The notes beneath the pieces were generated by a model. That model searched no databases. It was not told the origin of the DNA and was given only the letters and a program-made list of their open reading frames with translations. Both the position numbers and the translations under genes were made by a program. A stretch of 64,000 bases of DNA, taken from contig WACJ01000061.1 of NCBI GenBank assembly GCA_008973525.1, positions 558,001-622,000 on the forward strand, given 5' to 3'. Positions 48,201 to 61,292 of the stretch are shown in pieces. This DNA is from Stenopsyche tienmushanensis. Taxonomy: Eukaryota > Arthropoda > Insecta > Trichoptera > Stenopsychidae. Position 1 is the stretch's first letter. Every line of letters starts with the position of its first letter.

Positions 48201-49750
48201 AGAGTTTTGGATGTACGGCATTTAGATAAGGATCTGCCCTTTTTCATTAGCCTTCAATTTTTCGATACTGATTTCGAAGGTTCACTCCAATAGCATCGGC
48301 TTATCGCGGTAATTATTCACTGATAAAAGTGTGGCACATGTGTGTGATATGGTGCAATGTCTTCTAGGAAGCGTTCCATGGCGGCTCAAGGAAAACGCAA
48401 ATTGCTCAATCCGACCGGTTCGATTTAGAAAGGAATCGACCGATTATTAAATTACAAACGCTCGTAAATGCTTCGATAAGTAAGATAATTTGTGTCTGGG
48501 AGGGTTTTGTCGCTCGTGTTTACGTATATCCAACAATCGGCTGAATTTCTTATCGATTAAATGGCCGATATGGGTGTAACTTTCTCCATAATAACTGACC
48601 TAGAATCACTTCAAGTGGATTTGGGATGAATTCTTCGCTTTTATAAATGATCATCCAAATGACCCTATTGCCTTATTATACATTCATCCTGATGCTTCAT
48701 AGAAACGTCTATTATCGAATTTATTATGGCCTAAATTCTAAATATAGTCGATCGATTATCACAATACTAATTTCCATATTGCGAGCAACCATAAATAGTG
48801 ATATACGCAAGCATGCGATTTTCCATTTTGTAAATGTATTTTCATGAATCAAATACAAAAACTGATCCTTATTCAAAAATACATCGCATTAATGTCGTTT
48901 GTTTATGACACACCGCTCTGATTAAATCCATAAAAAAGCCATAAAAGCTACAAAAATGCAACGATTGCCTCAGTTTCCAGCTGTTTTAGAACGCATTTCC
49001 TTCGGTCTGGTCCAAAAAAAGAATAATATCATTCATTTTCATTCATCAAATTTGAGCACGCAAGACGATATCAGCTCAGTTATCAGCGATTGTGGGGTAA
49101 ATCTTTACATTGATTGTATCCATCGATTGAATGTGCACGTCGTCCATAATGACACGATTTGAAAATTTGTATGAACAGTTGTTGATTTTGGTTTCAAAAT
49201 GTATTTTTTTTTTAAATTGAGGCCGCACATGTGATTTTATCAGCTGTCGTTCGATGCAAGCACTTATCATATTTATTTCCCGCCTCTTTGGGTATGCTCC
49301 CAATAATGCACATTTTTATGACGAAATTTTAAATTTAAAAAAAAATTGACTGTCAAAAATGTATTCGAGCGAAGTAGTAAAATTTTGACAGCGCCAAAAC
49401 ATAAACACGGTAGTAAATAGTAAAAGGTTGGCGAACTGCGCATGCGTCTCTCTTACATTGACAATTCCATTGAGAGCACGTGACAATATTATTATGTATT
49501 TATTAAATAGATTTTTATTTTTGAATTTTAATTTTATCACAGTATGAATTATTAATTGATGAATAAATTCATAGCAATTGAAGAAACTCAATTCAATCAA
49601 TGATTGTTATATTAGTTGAGTTCGCTCAATGAACATCAGTGGCTGTGAGTGGCTCCGACAAAAGTTTGTAAATTTAAAAAAATATATATATTTTATTGAA
49701 CTTACAATATCTCTGGCTTGACGCATCTTGATGGACTACAGGTATCTTGA
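45220..49750. other. gene-free stretch
   Basis: No recognised domain. Open frames at 45535-45991 occur on both strands over the same locally GC-richer sequence and are most likely compositional. The rest is AT-rich. Confidence 0.45.
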
Positions 49751-50310
49751 TTTGAAAATGACTATGATATTAAACAGGCACGACGATCGATTGCAAAAGT
49801 TCAGTCTCCGCAAAAGTGACGGAAACACGCGATTTGACGCAAACGCGAATTCAGCGGAACAAGACAACCGGTTCGTACGACCGTCAACAGATGAACTGAA
49901 AGTGTCGCTTTTTGTATGCGCAGCTCACCAGGGCCGGAGTAGATGCGCGGTCACCTTGGGCGCCGCGAGTGGGTGGTGTGGGCGATACGGACCATTTGCA
50001 CGATATGGACTCAGGCGCTTGGGCTCTTTTGCCACACCCCCTCGACTCGGGATCGATACTCCCGGGTGACGTCACTGACGAGCCTCCACCCGCCTCCACC
50101 CACCTCCACCCGTCTCCACCCGTCCACACCTACAGCACCCAATTTCGCCTCGATCGTGGAAACAGGCACGTTTACGTTTACGCGGAATGCCATTGCAATG
50201 GCGAGGAATTCCCCCATCAGCCAAAGAACGACGCGTACTGCCGCCGAAGAAAATTTAAGTCCACTACCTTGAAAAGTCCTTTGGCACGACCGCAGAGACC
50301 ACTCTATTGA
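49750..50310. promoter_or_regulatory. CpG-rich island with CRE and CCTCCACCC tandem repeat, promoter candidate
   Basis: About 550 bp of high-GC, CpG-dense sequence in an AT-rich desert. It holds a perfect CRE palindrome TGACGTCA at 50067-50074 and about five 9-10-bp repeats of the form CCTCCACCCG/A at 50083-50130. Long overlapping open frames on both strands follow from the composition, and none shows a known domain. The simplest reading is the promoter or first exon of an unidentified gene. Confidence 0.45.
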
Positions 50311-51445
50311 CATTTTTTACTCGGGTACATCATCGACTGTCGCGACACAATATTTCATTACTATATGTTTTAGTACTGACTTTTATGTATCGTACAACCA
50401 TTATTTTATTAAATTACCATATGTCAAATCTAACACAATAAAAAATGCATTATAAAACAACGACAATACAACATAACTTAACACTTCCGTGTCGATGGGG
50501 TTTATTATACATCACATTCACTGGATGTTTCATTAAATTAAGACGAATGTCTACCTTGTCGTTTTGCAAGATCCAAATAAAAATTGAGAAACAAAAATCT
50601 TTGATCAACAATGTATTTTTACATATTTTAAAATATAAAGAAAAAAAATCTAAAGATCGGAAGTATTACCAATTGATCACCTTGAATGAGATTTATCCTA
50701 ATTTCCTGCATCTGAATAATTGAATACTGCAAACCATTATAACGGAAATGATCGTCTATGTTCTTGTAATTTGAAACAAAAATTAAAATACCAACAAATC
50801 CTCAATGTTATTCAGACAATATGTAGAAGACAACGGGAAAACATCATATAAAATACCCGAGGGAATCACATTTTAAAATGAAATGTTCATCCTACATTTG
50901 CGGAAGTCGCTATATGAACAACCTTTATCACGAAGCATATCGATTTTAAAAGTATGAATATTTAAAGGAGTGTGTACGTATTATTTTTTTCCACGCCACT
51001 GACCTTTCATTATTTAAATGAAGCCATGCACTACTATAATTGAGCCTAAACCTTTTTTCAAAACATCAGAAGTCCTAAACATGTGCAATGTCGAAATTAA
51101 ATATTTATTAAATTATATATTTTGAAAAAGATTTCATATAATAATTCTATCGGCTTGATCTTTCGAGTTTACTCGTTATGAGGTGATCAAATAATTTTTG
51201 ATTAAATTTTGATATTTTATGATACGTAATTTTCTTTATCTGATAAAAAAAATGTTGCGCAATAAAGAGCACTGTATAAGATAGTAAAGAATATTTGAGC
51301 ACTATAGTTTTTAAGTGATTATGGAGCTCGTTTAAGTTATCTAAAAATTCTAAGAATATCGGCGATAAAAAGGTTGATTATAAATAAATGTAAATAAAAA
51401 TATTCTTGTTATTAAATGATTAATTTTAATTACTGATGGAAAACT
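50311..51445. other. gene-free stretch
   Basis: AT-rich. The 92-codon plus frame 50445-50723 has no identifiable domain. Confidence 0.45.
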
Positions 51446-51452
51446 CACCTGA

Positions 51453-51740
51453 TTGAAATCGAAAAACGAAGAAACTCTACATTCAACGGACGAGACGACG
51501 GCACTTGCATACCCAGAACTTGGCTACCAATTTTATCGAAAATTAAGGCATCAATAGCCAAGCAAAAAAACCGAAAGTGCAAACAATCTACTACGAAGCG
51601 ACGGCAATGCATAGCCCAACATCGCACATTGGCAGCACTGGATGGAGAATACTCACAAGGAGCATCACCAAGGCGCCGGCTGCTATTCCGCGTCCATGAG
51701 TCCGTCAGGAGACTCGAAGTATCGGAAAGATATATATTTT
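51453..51740 (+). mobile_element. Penelope-like retroelement 3' end, copy 2, with Arg/Lys-rich tail
   Basis: One open frame runs from IEIEKRRNSTFNGRDDGTCI and PRTWLPIL on to a basic tail (KNRKCKQSTTKRRQCIAQHR, then SPRRRLLFRVHESVRRLEV) and a TAA at about 51739. The first 30 residues match copy 1 at 38.1 kb. The tail is not usual for the family. Confidence 0.78.
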
Positions 51741-51858
51741 AAATCTTAATGTACCTCTCAAATAATTACTAAGCTTAGCTAAGTTTTTCAGTGTAATTAA
51801 AAATATCTAAATTCATTCCAATAAACTGAATTAAAATACACACACTTTATATCTTTAA

Positions 51859-51893
51859 GTGTGGCATTGCAACGCATGCCGGGTATTCGCTAG
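51859..51893 (+). mobile_element. Helitron 3' terminus, copy 2
   Basis: Identical to 40949-40983 through the hairpin GGCATTGCAACGCATGCC and the terminal CTAG before T. The sequence to its left is unrelated to that of copy 1. Confidence 0.7.
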
Positions 51894-51899
51894 TATATA

Positions 51900-52198
51900 A
51901 TAAAATAAAATTCATACTATTGAAGAGGTTTCATAGAGTTTTTGAACCAACACGAAATTTAAGAGATATTACACGAGTTCACTTTTACAAGCGACATGTA
52001 GAAATCATGCTTGAAACACCAACCTTCGATTGAAAAACCAGACTTTTTACCGCCTATATGCCGCGTAATAGGAAACCGCGAGATGGCTGCGATTGAATGT
52101 TAGAATTTGTCTCAAGCCGAAAAACCGAATGGGCCCAGAGGGCTTCAAATTTACATCGCGCCAAGGGCCTCTCGTGAGCTATTATAAATCCGCCACTG
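51900..52198 (-). mobile_element. hAT-like element end
   Basis: The right edge reads, on the minus strand, CAGTGGCGGATTTAT (52198-52184), a very common hAT terminal sequence. The adjoining GC-richer stretch with GGGCCCAGAGGGCTTC (52130-52145) belongs to it. The left edge was not found; it may lie near 51900. Confidence 0.55.
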
Positions 52199-54335
52199 CA
52201 AGTATAATATATTCATAGTGACCCCTTATGCTGCATTTTAATTGAATCGAATGGCGCAGCGGCGACTATTTGTGATACGTGCGTTTATCTTGTAATTATT
52301 TTCTGAAAAATCGAAAATTTGTTGTTGTTTGCTAATATCGTGTGTCACGCGACAGGAATCGCCAGGGTTGTTTGACTCTAAATAGTGGGCACTGACGCAT
52401 TTCGTTGCAAACTGGCGCCGCGGTCGTTTTCTCGAATATTTACGGGATAATACTTAAACTTGCAAAAAACAGGACTGATTAATTGCAATGAAGGCGAAGT
52501 GCGTCATGTTTTGGGCCACTCCAAGCTTCGGGACAACAATATCCTATTTATTTCGAGGCAGCAGTGACGCGCATCACGTGCTGTTGTCCACGGGTTTCAG
52601 CGAGGTTCTCCCGATGTAGACGGCTGCAGCTTTCGAGAATACAAGAGATTGCCGCCCTTTTTATTTTTAGCCTTTGTAAATTGGCTTGACGTACTAAACT
52701 GAATCTGGATCAGACGTCGCCCACGATCATAAAACTACCAATGTTGTAGATTCCAAGGGAGTTGGATAATCACACTGATCGAGTTTTGGGAGCTCAGTAA
52801 TTTGTTTCTTTTCACTTGGAGGTATTATTGCGAGTGAATAATCACAGAGAAAGTTCTGGTTGCTCTTGGAATCGTTCCTGTGAATTGGCATACGTGTTTC
52901 CGTTAACGTAAGACCAGCGGTTCTGCCTAATATGACTCAGAGTCTCGTTTCGCAATGATAAGTATACGTGATGGATCGACAGTCGTTCTTTATTGAACGA
53001 GGCCTTCGAAAGATCAGAGTGATCTCGAATGGATCAGTCAATAAATTTCGGTTACACGTTGAAATTGACAGACGAGGTCGAGTTTCCAGTACTATCCAAT
53101 ACATTTGTTCTAAAATCGATGGCAATGACTTCCAATTTGGGTGTACAACGATTGCGAAATAAAACCCTCAAATCAGAGTTCAAGCGGTCGACAAAAGTCA
53201 GCTGTTGTTAATTTGAATAGGTCAGGATGTTGATGGTAATGTTAAAAAGCGAAAGACTACATCGTGTAATTAGAATCATTTGATGCTCATTATGCGTAAT
53301 ACTTTGTTTTGAATTATAAAACAGAAAGGAAGAAAATCGAATTTAAAATGACGACTTCTGAATTCACCAAAACGAAGGAAAAAATAACAATTTAAGGAAA
53401 AAAAAATTTTTTTGAAGGGAAATATTTTGAATTTCCTACTGTATTACAAAAAAATAATATTAGTTGTTCTTCTACGAAATCGATCCAATCCGTTGCTTAA
53501 TTAGTTTTAACAAGAACATATCCTTTTTCACAATTAAATATTTATTTTTCCATACTTTTATATTTAAATAAGATAATTTAACAATTGTTTTAAAATTTGT
53601 ATAGTGTAAAACGGGTTTTACGGTAAAATGTATCTTCTAATACCGTAATCGTGCGTAAACAAAAAAATGGCGTTCTACAAATATATTGTAAATTTGATTT
53701 CATTAATCCCATTATCACACGAGAGAAACTTTTTTGCCGCTTGTACAGCGATTTACTGATCGAATACATGTTAGTACAGGCGTCATTCGAAAAAAAGGTG
53801 CTCTTTAATATTATTAAAATTATACTTTAAATAAACAATACTTAATTAAGATTTAAATATAGCAACAACAAAAAATTGTTGGAATGCTTTTAAAATAAAC
53901 GCGAAAATTTGACATATTTAGAAGATATTCTTAAAACGTGCGCTAGTTCCTTCGGGACAAAAAATATTGGTTTTGTGAACATGAAATTCCTTAAATACAT
54001 TTAGGTATTCAAAGAAAAATACTATGTTTATTTTAATACAAGCAATTAACTGCATAGTAACAACTTATTAAAATAATAATACTTCATTACATCATGATAA
54101 TGTTAGACTATTGCTGATTTGAACATAAAAATAAATAGAAATTAATGCAAAAACTTCCAATGTTAATGGTTTAGATACTTTATAAAATGTTTTTTGAGAT
54201 GTAAAATACAATAAGTTTGCGTTGATAAAAATATTATAATTATAATACAGTCAATGATTATATAATTAAAACCTGAAAAAGTGAATAATCTGATTCAAGA
54301 TTGTGTATAAATAACGGTTGCTGTTTTAAAAAAAT
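52199..54335. other. gene-free stretch
   Basis: No domain recognised. 52200-53220 has somewhat higher GC and overlapping frames (52968-53162, 53029-53211). 53400-54330 is very AT-rich. Confidence 0.45.
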
Positions 54336-54339
54336 ACTA

Positions 54340-54800
54340 AGATTAAACGAGGCCGTATAAGCTACCAAGACGAACAGCGCAGTGGTCGACCAATAAGGTA
54401 ACCACCCCAGAAATGGTGCAGAAAATCTACAAAATGGTATTGGATGACTATCAACTGCGCGAGATAGCAGACATGGTAGGCTTTTCAAAAAATGCTGTAT
54501 ATCTCATATTGACTGAAAATTGTGAGAAAGATGGTTGCCGCGTTTGCTCACAATGGAATAAAAACAGCGTCGTGAGCATGTTTCAATCGAGTGTTTGCGA
54601 TGGTTTACAGCAATAAGATCGAGTTTTTGCATCAATTCAGGATAAAACATGGGTCCATCACTTCACATTTGAGACGAAGGAACATGGAACCCTCCACCGA
54701 TCCAAATCCGCTCATTCTAATTCGAGTGGCCACTTGCGCTTTGAGGGCAGGGGAAAAATTAGCCAAATTAAAAAACTAGCTAAGATAGCAGCATAAATTA
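54340..54800 (+). mobile_element. mariner transposase fragment
   Basis: VQKIYKMVLDDYQLREIADM and VGFSKNAVYLILTEN (54411-54520) are the second helix-turn-helix and linker of a mariner transposase. Frame-shifted pieces with FTAI, DKTWVHHFTFETKEHG and NPLILIRVATCALRA follow. It is the same family as the minus-strand fragment at 10970-11340. Confidence 0.85.
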
Positions 54801-57800
54801 GCCCGTTTGCGACGTCATTTGGCGAGAGTCACTTATGTAAGTTAGCCTCTGAGGGAGTTTCCATGATCGTAGTGATCATAGAGATCATAAAAAATGTCGC
54901 AAAAAGAGGACGAAGTGGCCACAAGGTCTGTGTGTCCCACCAGTCCGCTTTTCGGATCGCTAAAATGATTAATAAGTGCCTTGCGATCTGACGCCATTCT
55001 TAAACGTGTCAACAGAGCTACTACGAGTTCTCATTATAAAACGAAGTTGTCCGAAGAAGACTGATTGGGTAGTTGCATCCGTGATGGGCGCCAACTTTGC
55101 CACCCCCTTGTTATGGTCATACGAGTAGATCACATCGACTTATAAAAATGCCCGTTGAACGAATCACGTAAATGACCAGTTCACTTCCATAGATATATCC
55201 AATACAGATTATTTTATTTATACCGAATTATTCCGATTTTAGCCGCGAGAAGATAAACATATTGCATTTATTTCATAAATTTTGCAAATCGTTTATTGAA
55301 TGTCTCCGTAGATTTATGTTATCTTGTGCGTTTAGCTAATGGACAAACAACGTATATTTGTCCGAATCAAACAATAAATATTTCCATATAAGAAGAGTCA
55401 ATAAAAAAGATGTATGAAATTTTCTCCATGCAAAACCTTTGATTGTATGCAATTGACGTACTCACATATCAAATATGTACATTATTGTCGAGATAAATTT
55501 ACATTGTCATTTATATTTGTGTTTTTTCGCTAGAAAACTTAAATTTATCACCGCTTTATCTTTCATAGTTAACAGAGAAAAAATAGATTTTTGGAAATAA
55601 TCTATTGTGCAACATATCGTAATATTAGAATGTCAATGATCTTATATTGATTTTTAATAATAAATTATCTTGAATTTAAAAATGGACAACTATGTCTGAT
55701 TGGACTGTAATTTCTTTCGCCATTATTACACCATGCATGTTGGTACGTTGCATTGAAACCCAATTCCATATTTCGCAGAAAAGGATGATGAAATTCGCAA
55801 TTATATTATATCTATACTTTTTTTTTTAAATATTTTCAAAAATTCAATAATCTTTGATGAGATTCTAAGATAAATTAACCATTTACAAACGTATAAATTT
55901 TTGATTGAAGGCGTTATCCATAGAAGACCATATGTGGAAGACTTTCCATTGGCTTTGATATGGTTAAATTTGGATAAAATAATAGAGGTTTTATAAACGA
56001 ATGTCAAAATTATCATTATTGTTTAAAATCATAAGGGATTCTGCGTGAGTTCATTAATCGTCTTAGTATTAGGTTTTCAATTCCAGGAAATTAAATCGAA
56101 TCAAAAACCCGGATCGAGGCGATCAACAGGATTATAACCATAGTTTTAGTTTCGATTCTAAGTAAAAATGTAATTAAATAGAACTGATTCTATAAAATTG
56201 AATGACGTATCTATTATGATCACCAAATTCCAAAATAATACTTTATCTCTTATCTTATTTGATGAATGATCATTTTTTGATCCAAAACAATGTAAAGAGA
56301 TAACTTGTGTTTTGCGATATAATCCAATAATAAATTATAATGCTTGTTCTATAATTTCAAAGTGATTATATGTGAATTCATTATAAAAGTTGATTATGTG
56401 CTAAATTGCATGTATTATAAACCACATAAAAATATTAAAGTGTTCGAATATAATAAATCCATAAATTTATCCTGTAGCATATTTGATTCATATTTCACTA
56501 TAAAAGCTATTAAATCAATTTATTTGTTAATCGATCATCAATTCAACGTGTTGATTAGAAGCGAGCGTATGCATGGTCATGCATATGTACATGCTGACGT
56601 GTTTGCCGTTTATTTGATCGATCAAACATTTCATCGTGTCCTTATTTTTACCGCGTTTTTTCGAAATGAATCATTTTTGACATGTTAAAAGCTACTGATA
56701 TTAATTGTCTACGTTTGAGATACAACAGTCAGAACAAGCGTTTGTTTGTTGCTGAAATAAATTCCTCACCGCGATGATCCGATTGATAAAATTATCTTAC
56801 AGAATATTTTCAGCATTTCAAACACATTAAAAATAAGCAAGGATGAAGCCAAAAATAAATAAATTACACTTGGAACACTTTCATCAAAATCATTCATTAA
56901 AAGTGAACGATAATACATTTTCGTTGTGTATCATTTGTTAGATACACATGACTTTCTGTTTATAAATCTGAATGTTACGTTTCGCTTCAAGCTTTTCTTG
57001 GAATTTGGATTAAAAATACTTGCAGATAAAAATGATACGTTCATAATAAATGCAAATTCACATAATATGTACCCAGAAATCTTTGAAAATATCCCCATCA
57101 CATGATGTTGACTAGAATTATTTCAGACAAAGATTTTGGCACACGTTTTGCATTCTGAATGAAATCTGTGTGATCGTATGTAGTACTTTTAATTAAATAT
57201 GTCGCGGATGTATATGATAATATTCAGACCCATTGTCTGAAGCAATCCTCTGAAATCTCAATGAAATTAATTTGTTTAAAGATTTACCGAAAAAGTGCAT
57301 TAGATTTCAAGCGTAAGATTTGATCAGAAAGTCAAAAAATATGTTGATCGATTGAGATTTGATGCTGTATTTTTATATTAAAAAATCATAATTATTCGTA
57401 TCTTAAATTTGTCGAGTTGATATAATGAGATACTATCTAAAATCATGTAATTCAACTATCTTATAATTAATCTTCTGATTGTGTTCATTCATTAAATCAA
57501 CGAAATATTTCTAGGTGAAGTTCAATAAGTGGTAGACTGATTTTGAAGAGTTTTTCCAAGCTTTTACATTGATTTGCTTTATATTTATGTTGTTTGTTTG
57601 GTTGATTCAATCAAATTCCATGAATCGATAAGGAATCAATTTTCATTCAATCGAACGCCTTATATCGACACCTTGAAGAAAAGTGTCTAGCTTTAATGAA
57701 GGTTGATAATGTATTGACACAAATAGCTAATTATAGTACGAGGTAGTTTCAATTATCACGATTGACACATCCTCGTTCGACTCATCCGTTATTGTTAGTT

Positions 57801-58229
57801 GAGATTTTTAGCTAAATTATATTGAATATCTTTTTTAATATTCGGATGGCAAAATTAAAACCTTGTGATGCACTCTGCAAAAAACATTGGCATCGAGATT
57901 GGTCCATCGCCAAGAATCTGCATCCAGTAGCATATTGTGACGAGTTGAAATGCGTTACCAGATCTAAAATGCAGTTTTCTTTGAACATGATTAGACTGTG
58001 TACAAGTTCAAATATCAAAGTCGTTGTGAATTATGTTGTTTCATCCTTTAAAAAATGCTACAGATCTAAATTTTCCAAGAAAATTTTGATATAAGGGGGG
58101 AAACCAGTTTAGGAAGCAGATTTTTTAGAGTTTTTCGTGATTTATTTTAACAGGGAAAGAATAATTATAATTTGTTTAAACTTTGAGAATATCTTATTAA
58201 TATTTTGAAGTATATCTGATTTTTTTAAA
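54801..58229. other. gene-free stretch
   Basis: AT-rich. The frames at 56344-56688 and 57822-58094 (the latter also open on the minus strand) have no recognised domain. No RNA gene or repeat boundary seen. Confidence 0.45.
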
Positions 58230-59365
58230 AATTCATTTCCATCGGAAATATCCGAGTTGTAAGCTGCTGTAAATGGACGATCACCATCAGAGTTTGCTAT
58301 TGGCGGAAATTGTTAAAGTCACAATTTTTATTAAAAATCAATACAATATTTTGATTTTATTAATATATTTTTATATTTTTTAAGAATATGAAGCCACTTT
58401 TGATTTAAAAAAAATAAAAATTACATGTTTTAAGGAGTGTTTTAACAAAATGTTACGATTTTTTACCATTCTTTTTTGCACGTTCTTTGCAATAAAAAAC
58501 ACACTTTAAACAATAATATTATCTGATAATTAGCTTCATGTTGATTAGAATTAAGTATAAAATCTTTATACAGATATTTTAAATAATTGGTTCACAACTT
58601 TTTGAGTTAGAGCTCCCGCCAGATGAAAAAAAGTTGTTTCGAGAAAAACGCGTTTGAAAATAAAATGACGGAAAACGAGAAATTTAAGGCAGTAATAAAT
58701 TATATAAATTACATAGCGGCTAATCAGCTATTCCAGTACCATTTAGCAACTCTTCATCTTCTTCATACGCATAATTTTGAGCTTGCATCTCTTCTTTTTG
58801 AGCTTTCCGAGCTTTTTTGGTCTCCGCTGCGCTGCGTCTATTCTGTCGGTTGATCCATTTGCCGTACAAAATTAAAGCTCTGCGAGCCAACAACTACTTT
58901 CAGCTCGTACATAATCATTACAAGTGCTGAATTATCTTAATTGAATAAGACAAAAACTATCAATGCTGCAACCTTGATTACTTCTAGGGCAAAATGTAGT
59001 TGATTTGGAACCAATCGCCCAACGTCGAGTTGAAACATTCATTTGCATTTTGCGTGTCACCACCTTAACATCTCTTCAATAATTCATCTTTCGACAAATC
59101 TTATATATATTGGAAGAATTTATTTTTAAAGATCGGAGGTGCAATGGAGAAAAGTGCGCTTCAGGTTCCGTTCTAAGCGTTTTAGCTTTTTTTGCAGGCA
59201 CTTGCATCTTCACAAAAACTTGATTGACTTTTGATGTGTTTGATGATTTTCGTGGAAGAATCTGTTTTGTGATTTACTACATCGATCTGTGGTATCCTGT
59301 TTTCCTTTCGAATAAGATTATATTTTGATTTCTAACATTCAACACATACTAGGAAGCCCAAAGTT
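58230..59365 (-). mobile_element. Mutator-like transposase-related repeat, copy 3
   Basis: The longest of the three copies. The 58430-58720 part (GCAATAAAAAACACACTTTA, ACTTTTTGAGTTAGAG, ATTTAAGGCAGTAATAAAT) matches 13795-14045. The coding remnants on the minus strand match copy 1 and 2 from the NESFN region to the EDE tail, and 59170-59360 matches 26275-26480 reversed. Many frame breaks. Confidence 0.75.
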
Positions 59366-60671
59366 AAATTGATGATAACCGACGCTCTGTCGAAACGATA
59401 CAAATGCTTCTAGTACCTTCTAGTTAAGACCTCTATTCTAAGAATTTACAAATAAGAACAACTGTAGAAATCTCCCTCTTCTTTCTTTTATTTCTTTCTT
59501 CCCGTAATACAGGGGTTGTGAACTGTCTACTATGCGGTAAACTCCGTAATACGTATTGCGTGCTCCAGCACCGATTTGTGTTCATTATAGTGCTCATAAC
59601 ATCGAAAAAAAACAGAATTTTGTTGTGAAACTTTGAAAACTTATTCTTGAATAGTTTTACTAATAATTTATAAAATAAAAAAAAATCGGATTTTTCGGAA
59701 CGTCTAAATTGGTTTTCCCCCCATAAGGAAAAATCATCAATGTAGATCATTAATATCCATCAGGCATTACAAGGAAAATCGTCTATATCATAAATTAATT
59801 TTCTGACATCATCAATAATAGCCATCGTTCATAAAGTATAATAGACATCCTACGTCGTCCCGTAATGACTTCCAACTGCACTGATTTCTTTACTACCGCA
59901 CTGATTTACTTCCAGCAAATTGTCATGATTGCTTCAACTACGACCAATTTATGATTCATCCGATTATGAGGATGACAAAATTGTGTCGCACTAAATTGGT
60001 TAAATGATTCGCACATGGACTATAACATGATCGCACTCAACATTATCTTGATGCTACTCACGTACTACAGTCACGTGCATGTATTTACCCGATTTCTACC
60101 TGCCAAATATATCTGGATCAGGTTTTCTCAATCGAAGATCGCGTTGATCTATGAAATTTTATATTTTACAATTTAAAAAAAGCCTTATTTCAATAGATCT
60201 AATGTGTTTTTGGTGGTATTCCTTGTAGCTGCATAATATATTAAAGTTTTTAGGATAAGTATATGTTGATATATTTGGCAGATTTTGATGTAAAATAAAA
60301 CATATTCAATTGGATTTTTAAATGCGTTTATAAAATGTTTTTTTGATAAATAAAACAAGATAAAATTGGTTGCAATGAATTCATTCACGGACTTATCGAT
60401 AAAGATAAAAAATATAGCGGATAAAATTGCTCATAAGTAATTTAATATGTCTTTATATCTTCGAAATTAGAATATATCCTTAGATTGGACATAAGCGGAA
60501 GGTTATCCTGGTAATGTTATAACTTTTATGTGGTATCTTCGATTGCGTTCCTTAAATAAAATTACTAGAATGGCATTATTGGAATTATTTCGTTTGTCGT
60601 TCGATTTCCATTGGAATATTTGAAAAATGAAGGCAGTTGTTGTAAATGAATATATTTGAGCCCCAGGACGT
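59366..60671. other. gene-free stretch
   Basis: No coding exon recognised. The 105-codon minus frame 59433-59750 has no identifiable domain. Confidence 0.45.
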
Positions 60672-60771
60672 TTAACACTTAACGGTCCGGACTCGCAAAT
60701 GTTTTCGCAAGATAACATAAATGACGTTTTAATGTCATTAACACGCGGATCCATATACACTTAAAAACCTT

Positions 60772-61292
60772 TTATTGTGCGATTTCGAAGTTATGCGATT
60801 TTTTTTTCAATTTCATTAAGAGTACTTATCGATATATTTTGGATAAAATAGGAAATAAATCATCAACACCAACCGAAATTTGGAAAACAATGACATCTTT
60901 ACTGATCATGAATTATATTGTTGGAAAGAGAAAAACTACACAGAACAATGATGACATTGACACTGGGTATACTATTTCTTCCGAAGAAGAGAGCGATTTT
61001 GAGTCATATCGAAAATTATCATATAGTGATAATAGATAGTAATTAAAATAATTAGTATTTCTCCAGTGGATGTCTGGCATTTGAGATATCAAATGTCAAA
61101 CATCCTTAAAAATTTACCAATGATGCAGGACGTCCTTTAAATGTCAGCAAAAATGTTATTTTTTTAATTTCCTTATTGTTTTCCTGTTTTTTTTATTATT
61201 TCTTTAATGCAATTTTAGATATATTTTATACAGAAAGTCATATCTTTTTTTGTGCGATTTTCCGCGGTGCGCATATACCGCACAAAAAAAGG
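60772..61292 (+). mobile_element. Tigger-like repeat copy A of an inverted pair
   Basis: It begins TTTATTGTGCGATTTCGAAG and GTTATGCGATTTTT. It contains a 66-codon frame (60839-61039) with an acidic stretch YTISSEEESDFESY, like the acidic tail of Tigger-type transposases. It ends in a palindrome (61244-61291) with CTTTTTTTGTGCG and CGCACAAAAAAAGG arms around TTTTCCGCGGTGCGC. The whole is repeated inverted at 63092-63684. Confidence 0.75.

Noticed and set aside
49912..50313. Overlapping 100-132-codon open frames on both strands
   Set aside because: They fall in a CpG-rich segment where stop codons are rare in all frames, and no frame shows a domain or splice logic that sets it apart.
57812..58094. 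90-codon plus and 68-codon minus frames with several Cys
   Set aside because: The frames are mutually antisense, neither shows a cysteine spacing typical of a known fold, and there is no splice or promoter context.
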